Source: an uncultured Lachnospiraceae bacterium (GTDB lineage Bacteria; Bacillota; Clostridia; Lachnospirales; Lachnospiraceae). Taken from it: 64,000 nucleotides of DNA. The position numbers and the translations under genes are program-made. Shown in pieces: positions 24,681-34,575 of the stretch (position 1 is its first letter; each line of letters opens with the position of its first letter). The DNA lies in contig CAJUJP010000022.1 of NCBI GenBank assembly GCA_910586615.1, forward strand, positions 1 through 64,000. Reading direction: 5' to 3'. The notes beneath the pieces were generated by a model that worked only from the letters and a program-made list of their open reading frames with translations, had not been told where the DNA came from and did no database searches.

Positions 24681-26856
24681 TCTCAAACATATAACGATAA
24701 GCACAACACTCTCCCATCTCCACTGGCATGGGAATCCCCGCATTCATCAATGCAGAACCGGCATAACAGCGTCCGTTCTCAGACTCCCGGTACACACCCT
24801 CCGGCAGAAGTCCCTTCAATTTCACATAGTTTACAGTCATATTTCCATGGTTTTCGGTCATCACCACATGAAGCAGCGCCTTTTCCCTGTTTTCCGACAC
24901 ATACATCCATGCCGTATACTCATCCTGAAAAGGACTGGACAGCCTGTAATAATCTCCCTTGCGGATCAATTCCTCATACTTCCGGTACTCGCCGATCTGT
25001 TTTCTGACCTCTTCTTTTTCCTCCTCTGTCAGCTTCTGCAGAGAAAGTTCATATCCAAAGGCTCCCGTAGATGCCACAATTCCTCTGGTACGCAGGCTGA
25101 TGCTGCGTCCTGTCTGATGATTGGGCACTGCCGATACATGGGCGCTGACCGTAGTCATCGGATAGAAAAAGGAGGTGCCGTACTGAATCCGCAGCCTGTC
25201 CAGAGCATCCGTGTTGTCACTGCACCAGATCTGAGGCGTGTAATACATCATACCCGCGTCAAACCTTCCGCCGCCCCCGCTGCATCCTTCCAGCAGGATA
25301 TCGGGATACTTCGCTGTCAGCTTTTCCAGAAAATCATATACACCCAGCACATACTCGTGGGCGACCCTTCCCTGTCTGCCTGAAATAGAATAAACATCTG
25401 CAATGCTCCTGTTCATATCCCATTTCACATATTCTATATTTCCCTGATCCAGAACCTTGCATATCTCATCAAAAATATAATCCCTTACTTCCGCTCTGGA
25501 AAAATCAAGGGTAAGCTGGTTTCTTCCCCTCACCGGATTCCTGCCCGGAATCTGAAACGCCCAGTCAGGATGTGCACGATACAGATCACTGTCCTCCGAT
25601 ATCATCTCCGGCTCAATCCAGATACCGAATTTCACACCCATATCATTGACCTTCTGCACCAGTTGGCTAAGCGTGCATCCAAGCTTTTTCTCATTCACCT
25701 GCCAGTCACCCAGCCCGGTATTATCATCTTCCCGCTTACCAAACCAGCCGTCGTCCATGACAACCATATCAATCCCCAGTTCCGCAGCATCTTTCGCCAG
25801 CTGGCAGATCGTTTCGCCATTGAAGTGAAAATATGCCGCCTCCCAGCTGTTTACCAGAACCGGCCTGGGAGCATGGCTGTACTTCCCTCTGCAGATATGA
25901 TCCCTGATACAGCGGTGATATCTCACGGACAATTCCCCGAATCCCTGATCGGAATAACACAGAATCGTCTCAGGAACGATCAGTTCTTCTTCCGGCAGCA
26001 AGGAAAAATGGAACTGATCGCTCTGCATACCCATCAATATCCTCGTCTGTCCATACTGATCTTTCTCCGCTTCACACAGGAAATTCCCGCTGTAAACAAA
26101 AACCATTCCAAAACAGCTTCCATGATCCTCTGTCGTATTTTTGTCGGAAACAATCACTGCCGGATTATACTGATGACTGGAAGTTCCTCTGCGGCTTCCC
26201 ACAGACTGGCTGCCATGAACGACAGCGGCACGCTGGAAATTGCGCTCCATCGCATGTCTTCCATAAAAACTGATCAGATCATACTCTCCGCTTACAAAAT
26301 CGAGACAGGCCGAAGCCGCTTTTTCCACTGTAACTTCTTCCCCGCCGCGGTTGATGATCCGCACGCTTCTTGTAATGATATCTTCCTCTTCCAGTACACC
26401 GTACAATAACTTCACCTGGATCTTACTGATCCGGTCTTCCAGCAGTATTTCCAGTGTCTGCGCCTCTTCCTTCTCTGCAAAAACCGCCGGAAGCCCCGGC
26501 AGAGCATATTTTCCGCTGCAAATCTCATGGCTGGTATAACGCAGGTCACAGCATTCCGATCCGTCAGCGCCCTGGATCACAAGCGCACTGTTTCTGTAAT
26601 CTCCGGTTCCCGCCGCCGGATACTCCTGTGGCAGCGCGTCCATCGAATATGTTCTGTCCTCTCCCGCATCATGGGGATTGCCGGAGAAACCTCTGTCATA
26701 ATAAGTAAGCAGATAATCCATATTTCCCTCTGTCCTGCTGCCGTAATACAAATGCAGAAGAAATCCGAAATCATCCACCTTCATTTGATAAGTAGAATGC
26801 CTTGTCTGTAAGGTAAAAATTTTATCATTAACTCCATAATAAACCGCCATAAACAC
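24670..26856 (-). CDS. Alpha-galactosidase (GH36)
   Basis: 728 residues, the usual length of bacterial GH36 enzymes. No signal peptide, so cytosolic. Catalytic nucleophile Asp480 in KWDMNRS and acid/base Asp547 in CSDNTDALDRL, with WFGKREDDNTGLGDW near residue 370 binding substrate. It hydrolyses alpha-1,6-galactosides such as melibiose and raffinose. The start is GTG at 26856 with GGAAGG 7 bases upstream; an ATG at 26850 is possible. Together with the pullulanase it suggests use of plant or host alpha-glycans. Confidence 0.94.
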   Translation of the reverse strand: MFMAVYYGVNDKIFTLQTRHSTYQMKVDDFGFLLHLYYGSRTEGNMDYLLTYYDRGFSGNPHDAGEDRTYSMDALPQEYPAAGTGDYRNSALVIQGADGSECCDLRYTSHEICSGKYALPGLPAVFAEKEEAQTLEILLEDRISKIQVKLLYGVLEEEDIITRSVRIINRGGEEVTVEKAASACLDFVSGEYDLISFYGRHAMERNFQRAAVVHGSQSVGSRRGTSSHQYNPAVIVSDKNTTEDHGSCFGMVFVYSGNFLCEAEKDQYGQTRILMGMQSDQFHFSLLPEEELIVPETILCYSDQGFGELSVRYHRCIRDHICRGKYSHAPRPVLVNSWEAAYFHFNGETICQLAKDAAELGIDMVVMDDGWFGKREDDNTGLGDWQVNEKKLGCTLSQLVQKVNDMGVKFGIWIEPEMISEDSDLYRAHPDWAFQIPGRNPVRGRNQLTLDFSRAEVRDYIFDEICKVLDQGNIEYVKWDMNRSIADVYSISGRQGRVAHEYVLGVYDFLEKLTAKYPDILLEGCSGGGGRFDAGMMYYTPQIWCSDNTDALDRLRIQYGTSFFYPMTTVSAHVSAVPNHQTGRSISLRTRGIVASTGAFGYELSLQKLTEEEKEEVRKQIGEYRKYEELIRKGDYYRLSSPFQDEYTAWMYVSENREKALLHVVMTENHGNMTVNYVKLKGLLPEGVYRESENGRCYAGSALMNAGIPMPVEMGECCAYRYMFEKDA

Positions 26857-26999
26857 TGCCCGCCCTTCCGCTTTTTTTGTATGATCCGCTTAAATTCCGA
26901 CGCTTTGCAAAACCGGATTTTCATTGAATATAAGTTTTCGGCTGATCACATAGAGAATCATAATCTATTCAGATGCGGATGGCAATAACTTTCCGTATT

Positions 27000-27617
27000 T
27001 TACTCCAATATACCCTTTTCCAGCACATAAAGCGCCCGCTCATTCTCTTCCTGGCAGTAAGCGATGATCTCATCCTCGCCTTTATCCGCAACGACTGTGG
27101 TATCTGCACCAAGCTGTACGAAACAGACGTAATTTTCTATTGTTTCCATGCGGGATGCCTGCGCCTTGCACAGATTCTGGGGATGCTCTTTATTTTCTTC
27201 GATCAAATTTGAACGGTACCGTTCCAGCGCCTGCTCCACCGCGCCCACCTGAGCCTCCTTGGCCTGTATGATAATCATTGTATCAATATGGGAATCCAGC
27301 ACCTGCCTTTCCGCCAGGAAATCCACATACATATCTTCCGTGATACCTGTTTTTGCCTCCAGTTCTTCCCCGGTCAGATCCACCTCCGGCCAGTACTGAT
27401 CACCCATCAACTCTTTCACGCCATCCTTAAGTTCCGTCAGCGTTACAAACTTTTCCTTATTCTGAAAGGGAAAGCTGCTTGCTTCCAGATCTTCATCAAT
27501 TTTCTGCATTTCAAAAGCCTGCCCGTTATTAACCAGTTCTTCTTCCGGCAGTTCATTTCCACATGCTGTCAGTAAGACCGATCCCCCGATCATGATAAGT
27601 GCAATTGTTTTTCTCAT
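27000..27617 (-). CDS. DUF4358-type lipoprotein
   Basis: 205 residues. A lipobox LLTAC with Cys19 predicts lipid anchoring to the outer face of the membrane. The mature part has the DUF4358 pattern: a short acidic N-terminal stretch, TGITEDMYVDFLAE, then SHIDTMIIIQAKEAQVGAVEQAL. Function unknown. It is divergent from the MBOAT gene, with a perfect palindrome in the shared upstream region, which suggests joint control with the acetylation pair. Confidence 0.8.
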   Translation of the reverse strand: MRKTIALIMIGGSVLLTACGNELPEEELVNNGQAFEMQKIDEDLEASSFPFQNKEKFVTLTELKDGVKELMGDQYWPEVDLTGEELEAKTGITEDMYVDFLAERQVLDSHIDTMIIIQAKEAQVGAVEQALERYRSNLIEENKEHPQNLCKAQASRMETIENYVCFVQLGADTTVVADKGEDEIIAYCQEENERALYVLEKGILE

Positions 27618-27658
27618 GGCTGATTCTCTTTACCTCCATTTCAAAATGTTTCATATGG

Positions 27659-27676
27659 ATTCCCATGCATGGGAAT
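27659..27676. promoter_or_regulatory. 18-bp perfect palindrome between divergent genes
   Basis: ATTCCCATGCATGGGAAT is fully self-complementary. It lies between the DUF4358 lipoprotein and the MBOAT gene and covers the likely -35 region of a rightward promoter whose -10 is TATAAT at 27683-27688. It has the form of an operator for a dimeric regulator. Confidence 0.55.
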
Positions 27677-27773
27677 TAGTGTTATAATCCTTCATAAAAG
27701 GTTACACTGAGATTAATACTAGTTTCTGCCTTTATTAGAAAAATATGTATGCAGGAAGGAATTCCGTTATAAT

Positions 27774-29285
27774 ATGCTTTTTAATTCTTACATTTTTATT
27801 TTCATATTTTTACCGTTGACTCTGCTTGGCTGGTACGTCCTGAACCGGCAGAAGATGTACAAATACGCAAACATTTTTCTGGCCGGTATGTCCCTGTGGT
27901 TTTACGGCTATTTCAACGCATATTATCTGACCGTTATTCTGGTCAGCATCAGCCTGAATTACGGATTGAGTTTTCTGCTTACCCGCATTTCCCCGGAATC
28001 TTCCCGTGCAAAACTTTGGAACCGGACCGGTCTGTTTGCCGGCATCCTGCTGAATCTGGGTATTTTATTTTATTTTAAGTACTATGACTTTTTCATTGAA
28101 AATATTAATCTTGTTTTTCAGACGGACTTTACTTTGAAAAAAATACTGCTGCCGCTGGGAATCAGCTTTTTCACCTTCCAGCAGCTTTCTTTTGTGATTG
28201 ACAGATGTCTTGGTAAATGTGAGCATTACTCTTTCATTAACTATGTCACCTTCGTCACCTTTTTTCCCCAGTTGATTGCAGGCCCTATCGTCCTGTACAA
28301 AGAAATGATTCCTCAGTTTGAAGATACCGGAAAGCGCTCTTTTGATGCCTCCTCTTTTTCCAGGGGCATCTATCTGTTTGTGCTCGGCCTGGCCAAAAAA
28401 GTACTGCTGGCGGATACCTTTGCATTAATGGCAAATTACGGTTTCGCGCAGACCTTTTCCCTGGACAGTATTTCCACAATAGCGGTGATCCTTTCCTATA
28501 CCTTTGAACTGTATTTTGATTTCAGCGGATATTCCGATATGGCCATGGGACTGGGTAAAATGTTTAACATTGATCTTCCCGTTAACTTTAATTCTCCCTA
28601 CCGCTCATGCAGCATCAAAGAATTCTGGCAGAGATGGCATATTACACTGTCCCGGTTTTTTATCACATATGTCTATATTCCTCTGGGCGGCAGCAGAAAA
28701 GGCTATCTGCGGATGCTGCTCAACACCTTCATCGTCTTTCTGCTCAGCGGCCTCTGGCACGGGGCGGCATGGACTTATGTGGCCTGGGGGGCCATGCACG
28801 GCGTAATGGTCGTATGGGACAGCCTTGGAATCATCGGCGTGGAAGGACGGGATGAAAAAAGACCCTGCCGGTTCCATATTCCGGCATGGCTGGGCTGGCT
28901 TTTTACCTTCAGCCTCTTTAACCTGTCTCTCTTCTTCTTCAGAAGCCAGAGTATGGCCGGCGCTTTGCAGCTTTTCAAAAATCTTTTTTCCGGAAAATTC
29001 ACCGGAAAGATTTATGAAGTTGCGGCACAATTGGATATTTCAGAAATCTATGTAATCAGACAGGCCATAGATATGGTTTTGCCGGATATGATAAACTACC
29101 TGTATCTTATTTTTATGTTCCTGCTCTTTGCACTGGCCTTTTATCTGGTTTTCAGACCCAATGCCTATGAGCGTGCCATGCGTGGAGAACTGACTTCACG
29201 AAGATGCTGGATCATCAGTATTCTGCTGATCTGGTGCATCGTTTCGTTGTCACAGGTAAGTACTTTTCTGTATTTTAATTTTTGA
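27774..29285 (+). CDS. MBOAT-family O-acyltransferase (AlgI/DltB-like)
   Basis: 503 residues with about 11-12 membrane segments. The MBOAT core has FWQRWHITLSRF near residue 288 and the catalytic His in LSGLWHGAAWTYVAWG near 325. It would move an acyl group, probably acetyl, across the membrane to a partner that modifies a cell-surface polymer. The SGNH-like gene follows immediately, the pairing seen for AlgI/AlgJ-type systems. No dltA or dltC is present, which speaks against teichoic acid D-alanylation. Confidence 0.92.
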   Translation: MLFNSYIFIFIFLPLTLLGWYVLNRQKMYKYANIFLAGMSLWFYGYFNAYYLTVILVSISLNYGLSFLLTRISPESSRAKLWNRTGLFAGILLNLGILFYFKYYDFFIENINLVFQTDFTLKKILLPLGISFFTFQQLSFVIDRCLGKCEHYSFINYVTFVTFFPQLIAGPIVLYKEMIPQFEDTGKRSFDASSFSRGIYLFVLGLAKKVLLADTFALMANYGFAQTFSLDSISTIAVILSYTFELYFDFSGYSDMAMGLGKMFNIDLPVNFNSPYRSCSIKEFWQRWHITLSRFFITYVYIPLGGSRKGYLRMLLNTFIVFLLSGLWHGAAWTYVAWGAMHGVMVVWDSLGIIGVEGRDEKRPCRFHIPAWLGWLFTFSLFNLSLFFFRSQSMAGALQLFKNLFSGKFTGKIYEVAAQLDISEIYVIRQAIDMVLPDMINYLYLIFMFLLFALAFYLVFRPNAYERAMRGELTSRRCWIISILLIWCIVSLSQVSTFLYFNF

Positions 29286-29302
29286 CATCAATGGAGAAAA
29301 AC

Positions 29303-30355
29303 ATGAACACAGATCAAAAATTCATCAGATCATTTTTCATACGAACCCTTATTCTGCTTGCGGCCGTCATCACCACAGTGATAGTTTTTGACCCTTTTTA
29401 TCAATATCATAAACCTCTTCCGGGTTTGAAGGCGGTACTGACGGACAAGGAATATCAATGTATCGGGACACTGCGCACTTTTGATTATGACGCACTGATC
29501 GTAGGTTCATCAGTCTGCGAAAATTACAACAATAAGTGGTTTGACGATGCTTTCGGCTGTACTGCGATCAAAGCGATCCGGTCTTACGGAGCCACTGCAG
29601 ATCTCAGTTATTTTCTGGACAATGCCTATGCCGAACGGGAGATCCAGTATGTTTTCTACAACATCGATCCATCCTCCCTGTCGGCAAGTACGGAACCGAC
29701 CTTTGTCTCCACGGGCTGTCCCATGTATCTCTACGATAAGAACCGGCTCAACGATTATCCTTATGTGCTCAACAAAGATGTGCTTATGGAAAAAATCCCT
29801 TATATGCTGGCCTTTTCTTTTATCGGGGATTATGACGAAGGCAATTCCTATAACTGGGCACAATGGAAATATTTCGGACAGGACATGGCCATGGGCATGT
29901 ATACCCGCCTTCCTTCTGTAAAAAAAATGCAGCCGGAAACCGCCAATTCTGCAAACCTTGCAGGTAATATTGCATTGCTGACAGCCCAGGTGGAGGCGCA
30001 TCCGGAAACTACTTTCAAATTTTTCTTTTCACCCTATTCTATGCTCTGGTGGGATAATGCCTTCCGCACGGGAGAACGGGATGCGGTGATCTATAATGAG
30101 AAGCAGGCCGTAAAAGCGCTTCTGCAGTATGACAACGCGGAAATTTATTTTTATCAGGATGACCGGGAGATCATCACAAATCTGGATCTCTATATGGATA
30201 TGGTGCATTTCTCCAAGGATATCAACTACTATGTTTTTGATAAACTGGCTAAAGGAGAAGACAGGCTGACGGAGGACAATTATATCCAGCGGATCGACGG
30301 AATGTATGAGCTTTCGGAAGAAATTGTTGAGAAACTGATAAAAGAATATTATTGA
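29303..30355 (+). CDS. AlgJ/DltD-like SGNH-fold protein, partner of the MBOAT
   Basis: 350 residues. One N-terminal membrane segment (about 10-30) leaves the rest outside. LIVGSSVCEN near residues 66-75 supplies the Ser of the SGNH motif, and DMVHFSKD near 292 supplies the C-terminal Asp/His pair. It probably completes O-acetylation of a surface glycan. GGAG lies 7 bases before the ATG at 29303; a TTG at 29282 would overlap the MBOAT stop. Confidence 0.8.
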   Translation: MNTDQKFIRSFFIRTLILLAAVITTVIVFDPFYQYHKPLPGLKAVLTDKEYQCIGTLRTFDYDALIVGSSVCENYNNKWFDDAFGCTAIKAIRSYGATADLSYFLDNAYAEREIQYVFYNIDPSSLSASTEPTFVSTGCPMYLYDKNRLNDYPYVLNKDVLMEKIPYMLAFSFIGDYDEGNSYNWAQWKYFGQDMAMGMYTRLPSVKKMQPETANSANLAGNIALLTAQVEAHPETTFKFFFSPYSMLWWDNAFRTGERDAVIYNEKQAVKALLQYDNAEIYFYQDDREIITNLDLYMDMVHFSKDINYYVFDKLAKGEDRLTEDNYIQRIDGMYELSEEIVEKLIKEYY

Positions 30356-30370
30356 GCAGGAATGGAGGAT

Positions 30371-30396
30371 CATATCGCAAACAAGCTTGCGATATG
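30371..30396. repeat. 10-bp-stem hairpin between the SGNH gene and exoA
   Basis: CATATCGCAA at 30371-30380 and TTGCGATATG at 30387-30396 are perfect complements with a 6-base loop. It lies between a GGAGG (30364-30368) and the AAGG that directly precedes the exoA start. No T run follows, so it is not a standard terminator. Confidence 0.65.
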
Positions 30397-30407
30397 CATA
30401 AGGTATT

Positions 30408-31160
30408 ATGAAATTTATATCATGGAATGTAAACGGGCTGCGGGCCTGTGTGGGTAAGGGATTTCTGGAATTTGTACAGGCGGAGGATGCGGATTTCTTC
30501 TGTCTGCAGGAGACAAAGCTGCAGGCGGGGCAGATTGATCTGGATCTTGCGGGATATCATCAGTATTGGAATTATGCGGAGAAGAAAGGCTATTCGGGAA
30601 CTGCTGTTTTTTCGAAAGAAGAAGCTCTTTCCGTTTCCTGTGGCATGGGCATTGAAGAACATGACCATGAGGGACGTGTCATTACATTAGAATATCCTGA
30701 TTTCTATTTTATTACCGTGTACACTCCCAATTCCCAACGTGAACTGACCAGACTGGAATACCGCATGAAATGGGAAGAAGATTTTCTGTCCTATCTGAAA
30801 AAGCTGGAAGAAAAGAAGCCTGTGATTTTTTGCGGCGATCTGAATGTGGCGCATAAGGAAATTGATTTGAAAAATCCGAAGACAAACCGCAAAAATGCCG
30901 GTTTTACAGATGAAGAAAGGGCCAGATTTACGGCATTGACAGAAGCCGGATTTATTGATACTTTCCGCTATTTTTATCCGAATCTGGAAGGCGCCTACTC
31001 CTGGTGGTCATACCAGTTCAGCGCCAGAGCAAAGAATGCAGGATGGCGTATCGACTATTTCCTTGTATCGGAATGTCTGAAAGACCGTCTGCAGGACGCA
31101 ATAATCTATAAAGATGTGATGGGTTCGGATCATTGTCCGGTGGGATTGTTGATCAAATAA
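30408..31160 (+). CDS. exoA: Exodeoxyribonuclease III
   Basis: 250 residues, full length for the AP endonuclease/exonuclease III family. Conserved motifs: WNVNGLRA at 5-12, LQETKLQ near 36, GDLNVAH near 145 and the C-terminal GSDHCPVGL with the catalytic Asp-His. It nicks DNA at abasic sites in base excision repair. Convergent with the MgtC gene, whose stop codon is 1 base away. Confidence 0.96.
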   Translation: MKFISWNVNGLRACVGKGFLEFVQAEDADFFCLQETKLQAGQIDLDLAGYHQYWNYAEKKGYSGTAVFSKEEALSVSCGMGIEEHDHEGRVITLEYPDFYFITVYTPNSQRELTRLEYRMKWEEDFLSYLKKLEEKKPVIFCGDLNVAHKEIDLKNPKTNRKNAGFTDEERARFTALTEAGFIDTFRYFYPNLEGAYSWWSYQFSARAKNAGWRIDYFLVSECLKDRLQDAIIYKDVMGSDHCPVGLLIK

Positions 31161-31161
31161 A

Positions 31162-31893
31162 TTACAGAAAATCCACTGAAACCACCTTGTCCGACTTCAT
31201 CAGAATGTCATAAATTGCCGTCCGTTCCATGGACTTTTTCACATAGAGAACCATATGCACGGAAATCTCTTCTCCCGCATCCCTGGATTCACTCATTTCC
31301 ATGGAATCAATGACAATCCCGGCTTCTTTGAGATCCTGTATAACAATATGAAGATCCCGGCTTTTTTCAACATCCATAAACACATTACAATAGCGTGAAT
31401 GTCTGGTGGCAAAACGCTCCACAAATGGAAGCACATGCAGAGAAACAAGCATCATCACCGTAATCAGAATTCCTCCCTCGATAAATCCGATACCCACCGC
31501 GAGGCCTACACATGCGCTTGCCCAGAGAGTTGCGGCGGTGGTCAGCCCTCTGACGCGGTGCTTGGAAATAATAATCGTTCCAACACCGATAAAACCTACG
31601 CCGCTGATCACCTGTGCCGCCAGACGGTTCATATTGGCCAGTCCCGGAAAATTAATCTGGATATACTGTTCTGTCAGCATTACCAGCGTTGCGCCCAGAC
31701 AGACCACCGTAATTGTCTTGGTACCCGCACCACGATGCTTCATACCCCGGTCAAGTCCGATGATACCGCCCAGGATCGCCGCCACAACAACACGTATTAT
31801 AATATTCTGTATATTCCATGCTGCAAAATCACCTAGAATCATTACCACATTTTCTCCTGCCCAGTATTCGTACCCTGTGAAATAACTTTCCAT
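31162..31893 (-). CDS. MgtC/SapB family membrane protein
   Basis: 243 residues with 4-5 membrane segments (about 26-160) containing the MgtC signature GGIIGLDRGMKHRGAGTKT and a C-terminal ACT-like domain (HIVIQDLKEAGIVID). Family members respond to magnesium or affect ATP synthase; the role here is unknown. No clear Shine-Dalgarno sequence is seen at 31893; GGAG lies before an internal ATG at 31842, which may be the real start. Confidence 0.88.
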   Translation of the reverse strand: MESYFTGYEYWAGENVVMILGDFAAWNIQNIIIRVVVAAILGGIIGLDRGMKHRGAGTKTITVVCLGATLVMLTEQYIQINFPGLANMNRLAAQVISGVGFIGVGTIIISKHRVRGLTTAATLWASACVGLAVGIGFIEGGILITVMMLVSLHVLPFVERFATRHSRYCNVFMDVEKSRDLHIVIQDLKEAGIVIDSMEMSESRDAGEEISVHMVLYVKKSMERTAIYDILMKSDKVVSVDFL

Positions 31894-32094
31894 ATAGATT
31901 TATACTTTATTATAATACAAATGTATTGCTGAATCAATCATCCGTATCTTCTTCAAATCCAATTATTTTACACCTATTATTGCAATATAATAATTATTTA
32001 TTGATATTCGATAAATTTTTATTGACTTTCATTTTAATGCGTGATAAATTATGGTTACAACAAAACGATCAAAGCAAGAAAGGACTATTACATT

Positions 32095-32541
32095 ATGAAA
32101 GACAAACTGACCTTATTTACGAAATATCTTCTGGATCTTATGTTCTTTTCAGGAATTGTTGTGATTGTAACTCTTCCAATCAGTTTTAAAATCTACGGAA
32201 GATACAATACATACTTTGAAGATAACTACTATTCTCTATGTGTGATCTTCATTATATCGGGAATTTTTGCAATCCTGATCATACAGCAGCTTCGCAAAAT
32301 GTTTCTGACTGTCATTCATGACGACTGTTTTGTCCGGGATAATGTAGTACGTCTTCAAAAAATGAGTATTTACAGCTTTTTCATTGCAGTGATCACAGCC
32401 TGCCGGCTCTTCATATATCTCACACCGGCAGTTCTTATCATCATATTGGTGTTCGTGATTGCCGGACTGTTCAGCAAAGTACTGGCAGGCGTCTTTGACA
32501 AAGCAGTCACTTATAAAATAGAAAACGACCTGACGATATAA
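32095..32541 (+). CDS. DUF2975 membrane protein
   Basis: About 148 residues, four membrane segments at roughly 12-35, 48-70, 88-110 and 118-138, a layout typical of DUF2975. Function unknown; the family usually sits next to a small HTH regulator, as it does here. AAAGGA lies upstream of the ATG at 32095; an earlier in-frame start at 32041 has no such site. Confidence 0.78.
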   Translation: MKDKLTLFTKYLLDLMFFSGIVVIVTLPISFKIYGRYNTYFEDNYYSLCVIFIISGIFAILIIQQLRKMFLTVIHDDCFVRDNVVRLQKMSIYSFFIAVITACRLFIYLTPAVLIIILVFVIAGLFSKVLAGVFDKAVTYKIENDLTI

Positions 32542-32647
32542 TCAGATCATTTTTTGATAAACATGAACCAAATTCTGTTGATCGCAGAGCAGAATCTGAA
32601 ATTCTGCCCGCGGCCTCAGCATAAAGCACTTTGGAATGGAGGTAAAT

Positions 32648-32908
32648 ATGGCAATCATTATTAATCTGGATGTAATGATGGCAATGCGCAAGAAAGGACT
32701 GACCGAACTGGCAGGCGAAATTGACATTACCCTTGCAAATCTGTCCATCTTAAAAAATAACAAGGCAAAAGCAATCCGTCTTTCCACGCTGAATGAAATC
32801 TGCAAGGCACTGGAATGTCAGCCTGGCGATCTTTTACAGTATGTGGAGGACGAGGATACCCCGGAAAACGGATCTGACTCAATCAATGAAGGGAGAGAAC
32901 AATTATGA
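32648..32908 (+). CDS. Small Cro/C1-type HTH regulator (YozG-like)
   Basis: 86 residues with a compact HTH: MMAMRKKGLTELAGEID and ITLANLSILKNNKAKAIR, ending in a C-terminal CQPGDLLQYVED motif typical of YozG-like regulators. GGAGG lies 5 bases before the ATG at 32648. Its last four bases (ATGA) overlap the start of the next gene, so translation is coupled. Confidence 0.9.
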   Translation: MAIIINLDVMMAMRKKGLTELAGEIDITLANLSILKNNKAKAIRLSTLNEICKALECQPGDLLQYVEDEDTPENGSDSINEGREQL

Positions 32909-34575
32909 CACAAAATAATCTATACAGAAATGATCCGGATTTGGCAAATCAGGATCAGGCGGGATCCAATACCGGCATTAACAATCCCTATGCCACACAA
33001 ATCCACTACTCTGCAAAACCAAAAGAAGAGGATACTGCTTATACCAAAAGTATGAAGAAACATTTTTCCTTTTTCGGCATCGGGAGTTTCCTCTATGCAA
33101 TTTTTTATACTTTCTGCCTGTACAAAAATGCTTCCGGAATTACTTACCCTTTTTTCGTCGCAGGAACCCTTTACTATTTCTTCTTCTCTATGCAAAAGTT
33201 AGGGGTTCCCTGCAAAAAAGACAGCATTTTCTACATCGTTAGCATAGTCCTGTTGGGAATTTCCAACTGTTTTACGAATTCAGCACCGCTTCTCTTTATG
33301 AACAAATGTGGTATCTTCGTACTTTCCTTTGTACTGATGATTCACACAATGTATCAGAACAAAAGCTGGAACTTTCCGAAATACTTTATTGCATTCTGTC
33401 AGATGACCGGAACATTTTTTGTCAATATGTACCGTCCTGTCAGCGACATGGTATTCTATTTTAATGTGGAAAAAAAGGAACAAGACGGTAAAAAAAGCTA
33501 TTTTCTTCCCGTTTTAATCGGAATAACCATTACCATACCTGTCTTTACATTTATGACTTTATTGCTTGCCAGCGCAGATGCCGTATTTTCAAATATATTG
33601 TCTGACATGTTTTCTTCTTTTCATTTCAGCACTATTTTTGAAATTCTGATTATAGTCATCATGATATTTTTTTGTTCTTATTCTGTCTATGCCACACTCT
33701 GCATGAAAAATGTAGATGAAGAAGTAAAGCATTACGGGATCTTTGATCCGATTATTGCCATTATCGTTACAGCCGCACTTTCCATGCTCTATCTGATATT
33801 CAGCGTGATACAGATCCTGTATCTTTTTATCGGAAATATGCAGCTTCCCGATGGATATACTTATTCAGGCTACGCCAGAGAAGGATTCTTCCAGCTGCTG
33901 GCAGTGTGTATCTTAAATCTGATGATTGTGCTGGTCTGCCTGTATTTTTTCCGTGAAAACAAGGTATTGAAAGCAATATTAACCATCATCAGCGGATGTA
34001 CATTTATCATGATCCTTTCAAGCGCACTGCGCATGTTTATGTATATCGACCGTTACAATCTGACTTTCCTGCGGATATTTGTCCTCTGGTCACTGGCAGT
34101 TATATTCCTCCTGATGACAGGCGTTACAATCTTTATCTACAAAAGCAGATTTCCGCTTTTTACTTACAGCATGGTTATTGTCACTGTATTTTACATCTGT
34201 CTTTCTTTTGCCCACCCGGACTACTGGATTGCCAGATACAATCTGAATCCGGCACATATAGAATATTTGAATAAATATGATGTTGCCGACAGCAAAAGAT
34301 ATTTGAGCGGCCTGTCCGCAGACGCGGCTCCGGTTCTTCTTGATCAGGAGAAAAACCCTTATCTTGAGACAGATCCCGCCGTTTTTGCCGATACTGATGA
34401 ATCCTCAGAATATTTAAACGACAGGACAGAATACACAATGACAGAAAACAGTGGTATTAATGAAATATCAATATCATGGCTGAAAAAATATTACGACCGC
34501 ATTGATGAACTTTCACAAAATACACGTATCCGTAATTTCAATTTTTCTGTATACCGTGCGGGAAAATATTTATGA
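32905..34575 (+). CDS. DUF4173/DUF4153-like polytopic membrane protein
   Basis: 556 residues with about 12 hydrophobic segments between residues 50 and 430, then a soluble Asp-rich tail. The segment DRYNLTFLRIFVLWSLAVIF near 385 and FAHPDYWIARYNL near 433 match the DUF4173-type ending. Function unknown. ATGA overlap with the HTH gene and the nearby DUF2975 gene define a three-gene unit. Its 3' end overlaps the convergent MATE gene by 6 bases. Confidence 0.72.
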   Translation: MTQNNLYRNDPDLANQDQAGSNTGINNPYATQIHYSAKPKEEDTAYTKSMKKHFSFFGIGSFLYAIFYTFCLYKNASGITYPFFVAGTLYYFFFSMQKLGVPCKKDSIFYIVSIVLLGISNCFTNSAPLLFMNKCGIFVLSFVLMIHTMYQNKSWNFPKYFIAFCQMTGTFFVNMYRPVSDMVFYFNVEKKEQDGKKSYFLPVLIGITITIPVFTFMTLLLASADAVFSNILSDMFSSFHFSTIFEILIIVIMIFFCSYSVYATLCMKNVDEEVKHYGIFDPIIAIIVTAALSMLYLIFSVIQILYLFIGNMQLPDGYTYSGYAREGFFQLLAVCILNLMIVLVCLYFFRENKVLKAILTIISGCTFIMILSSALRMFMYIDRYNLTFLRIFVLWSLAVIFLLMTGVTIFIYKSRFPLFTYSMVIVTVFYICLSFAHPDYWIARYNLNPAHIEYLNKYDVADSKRYLSGLSADAAPVLLDQEKNPYLETDPAVFADTDESSEYLNDRTEYTMTENSGINEISISWLKKYYDRIDELSQNTRIRNFNFSVYRAGKYL

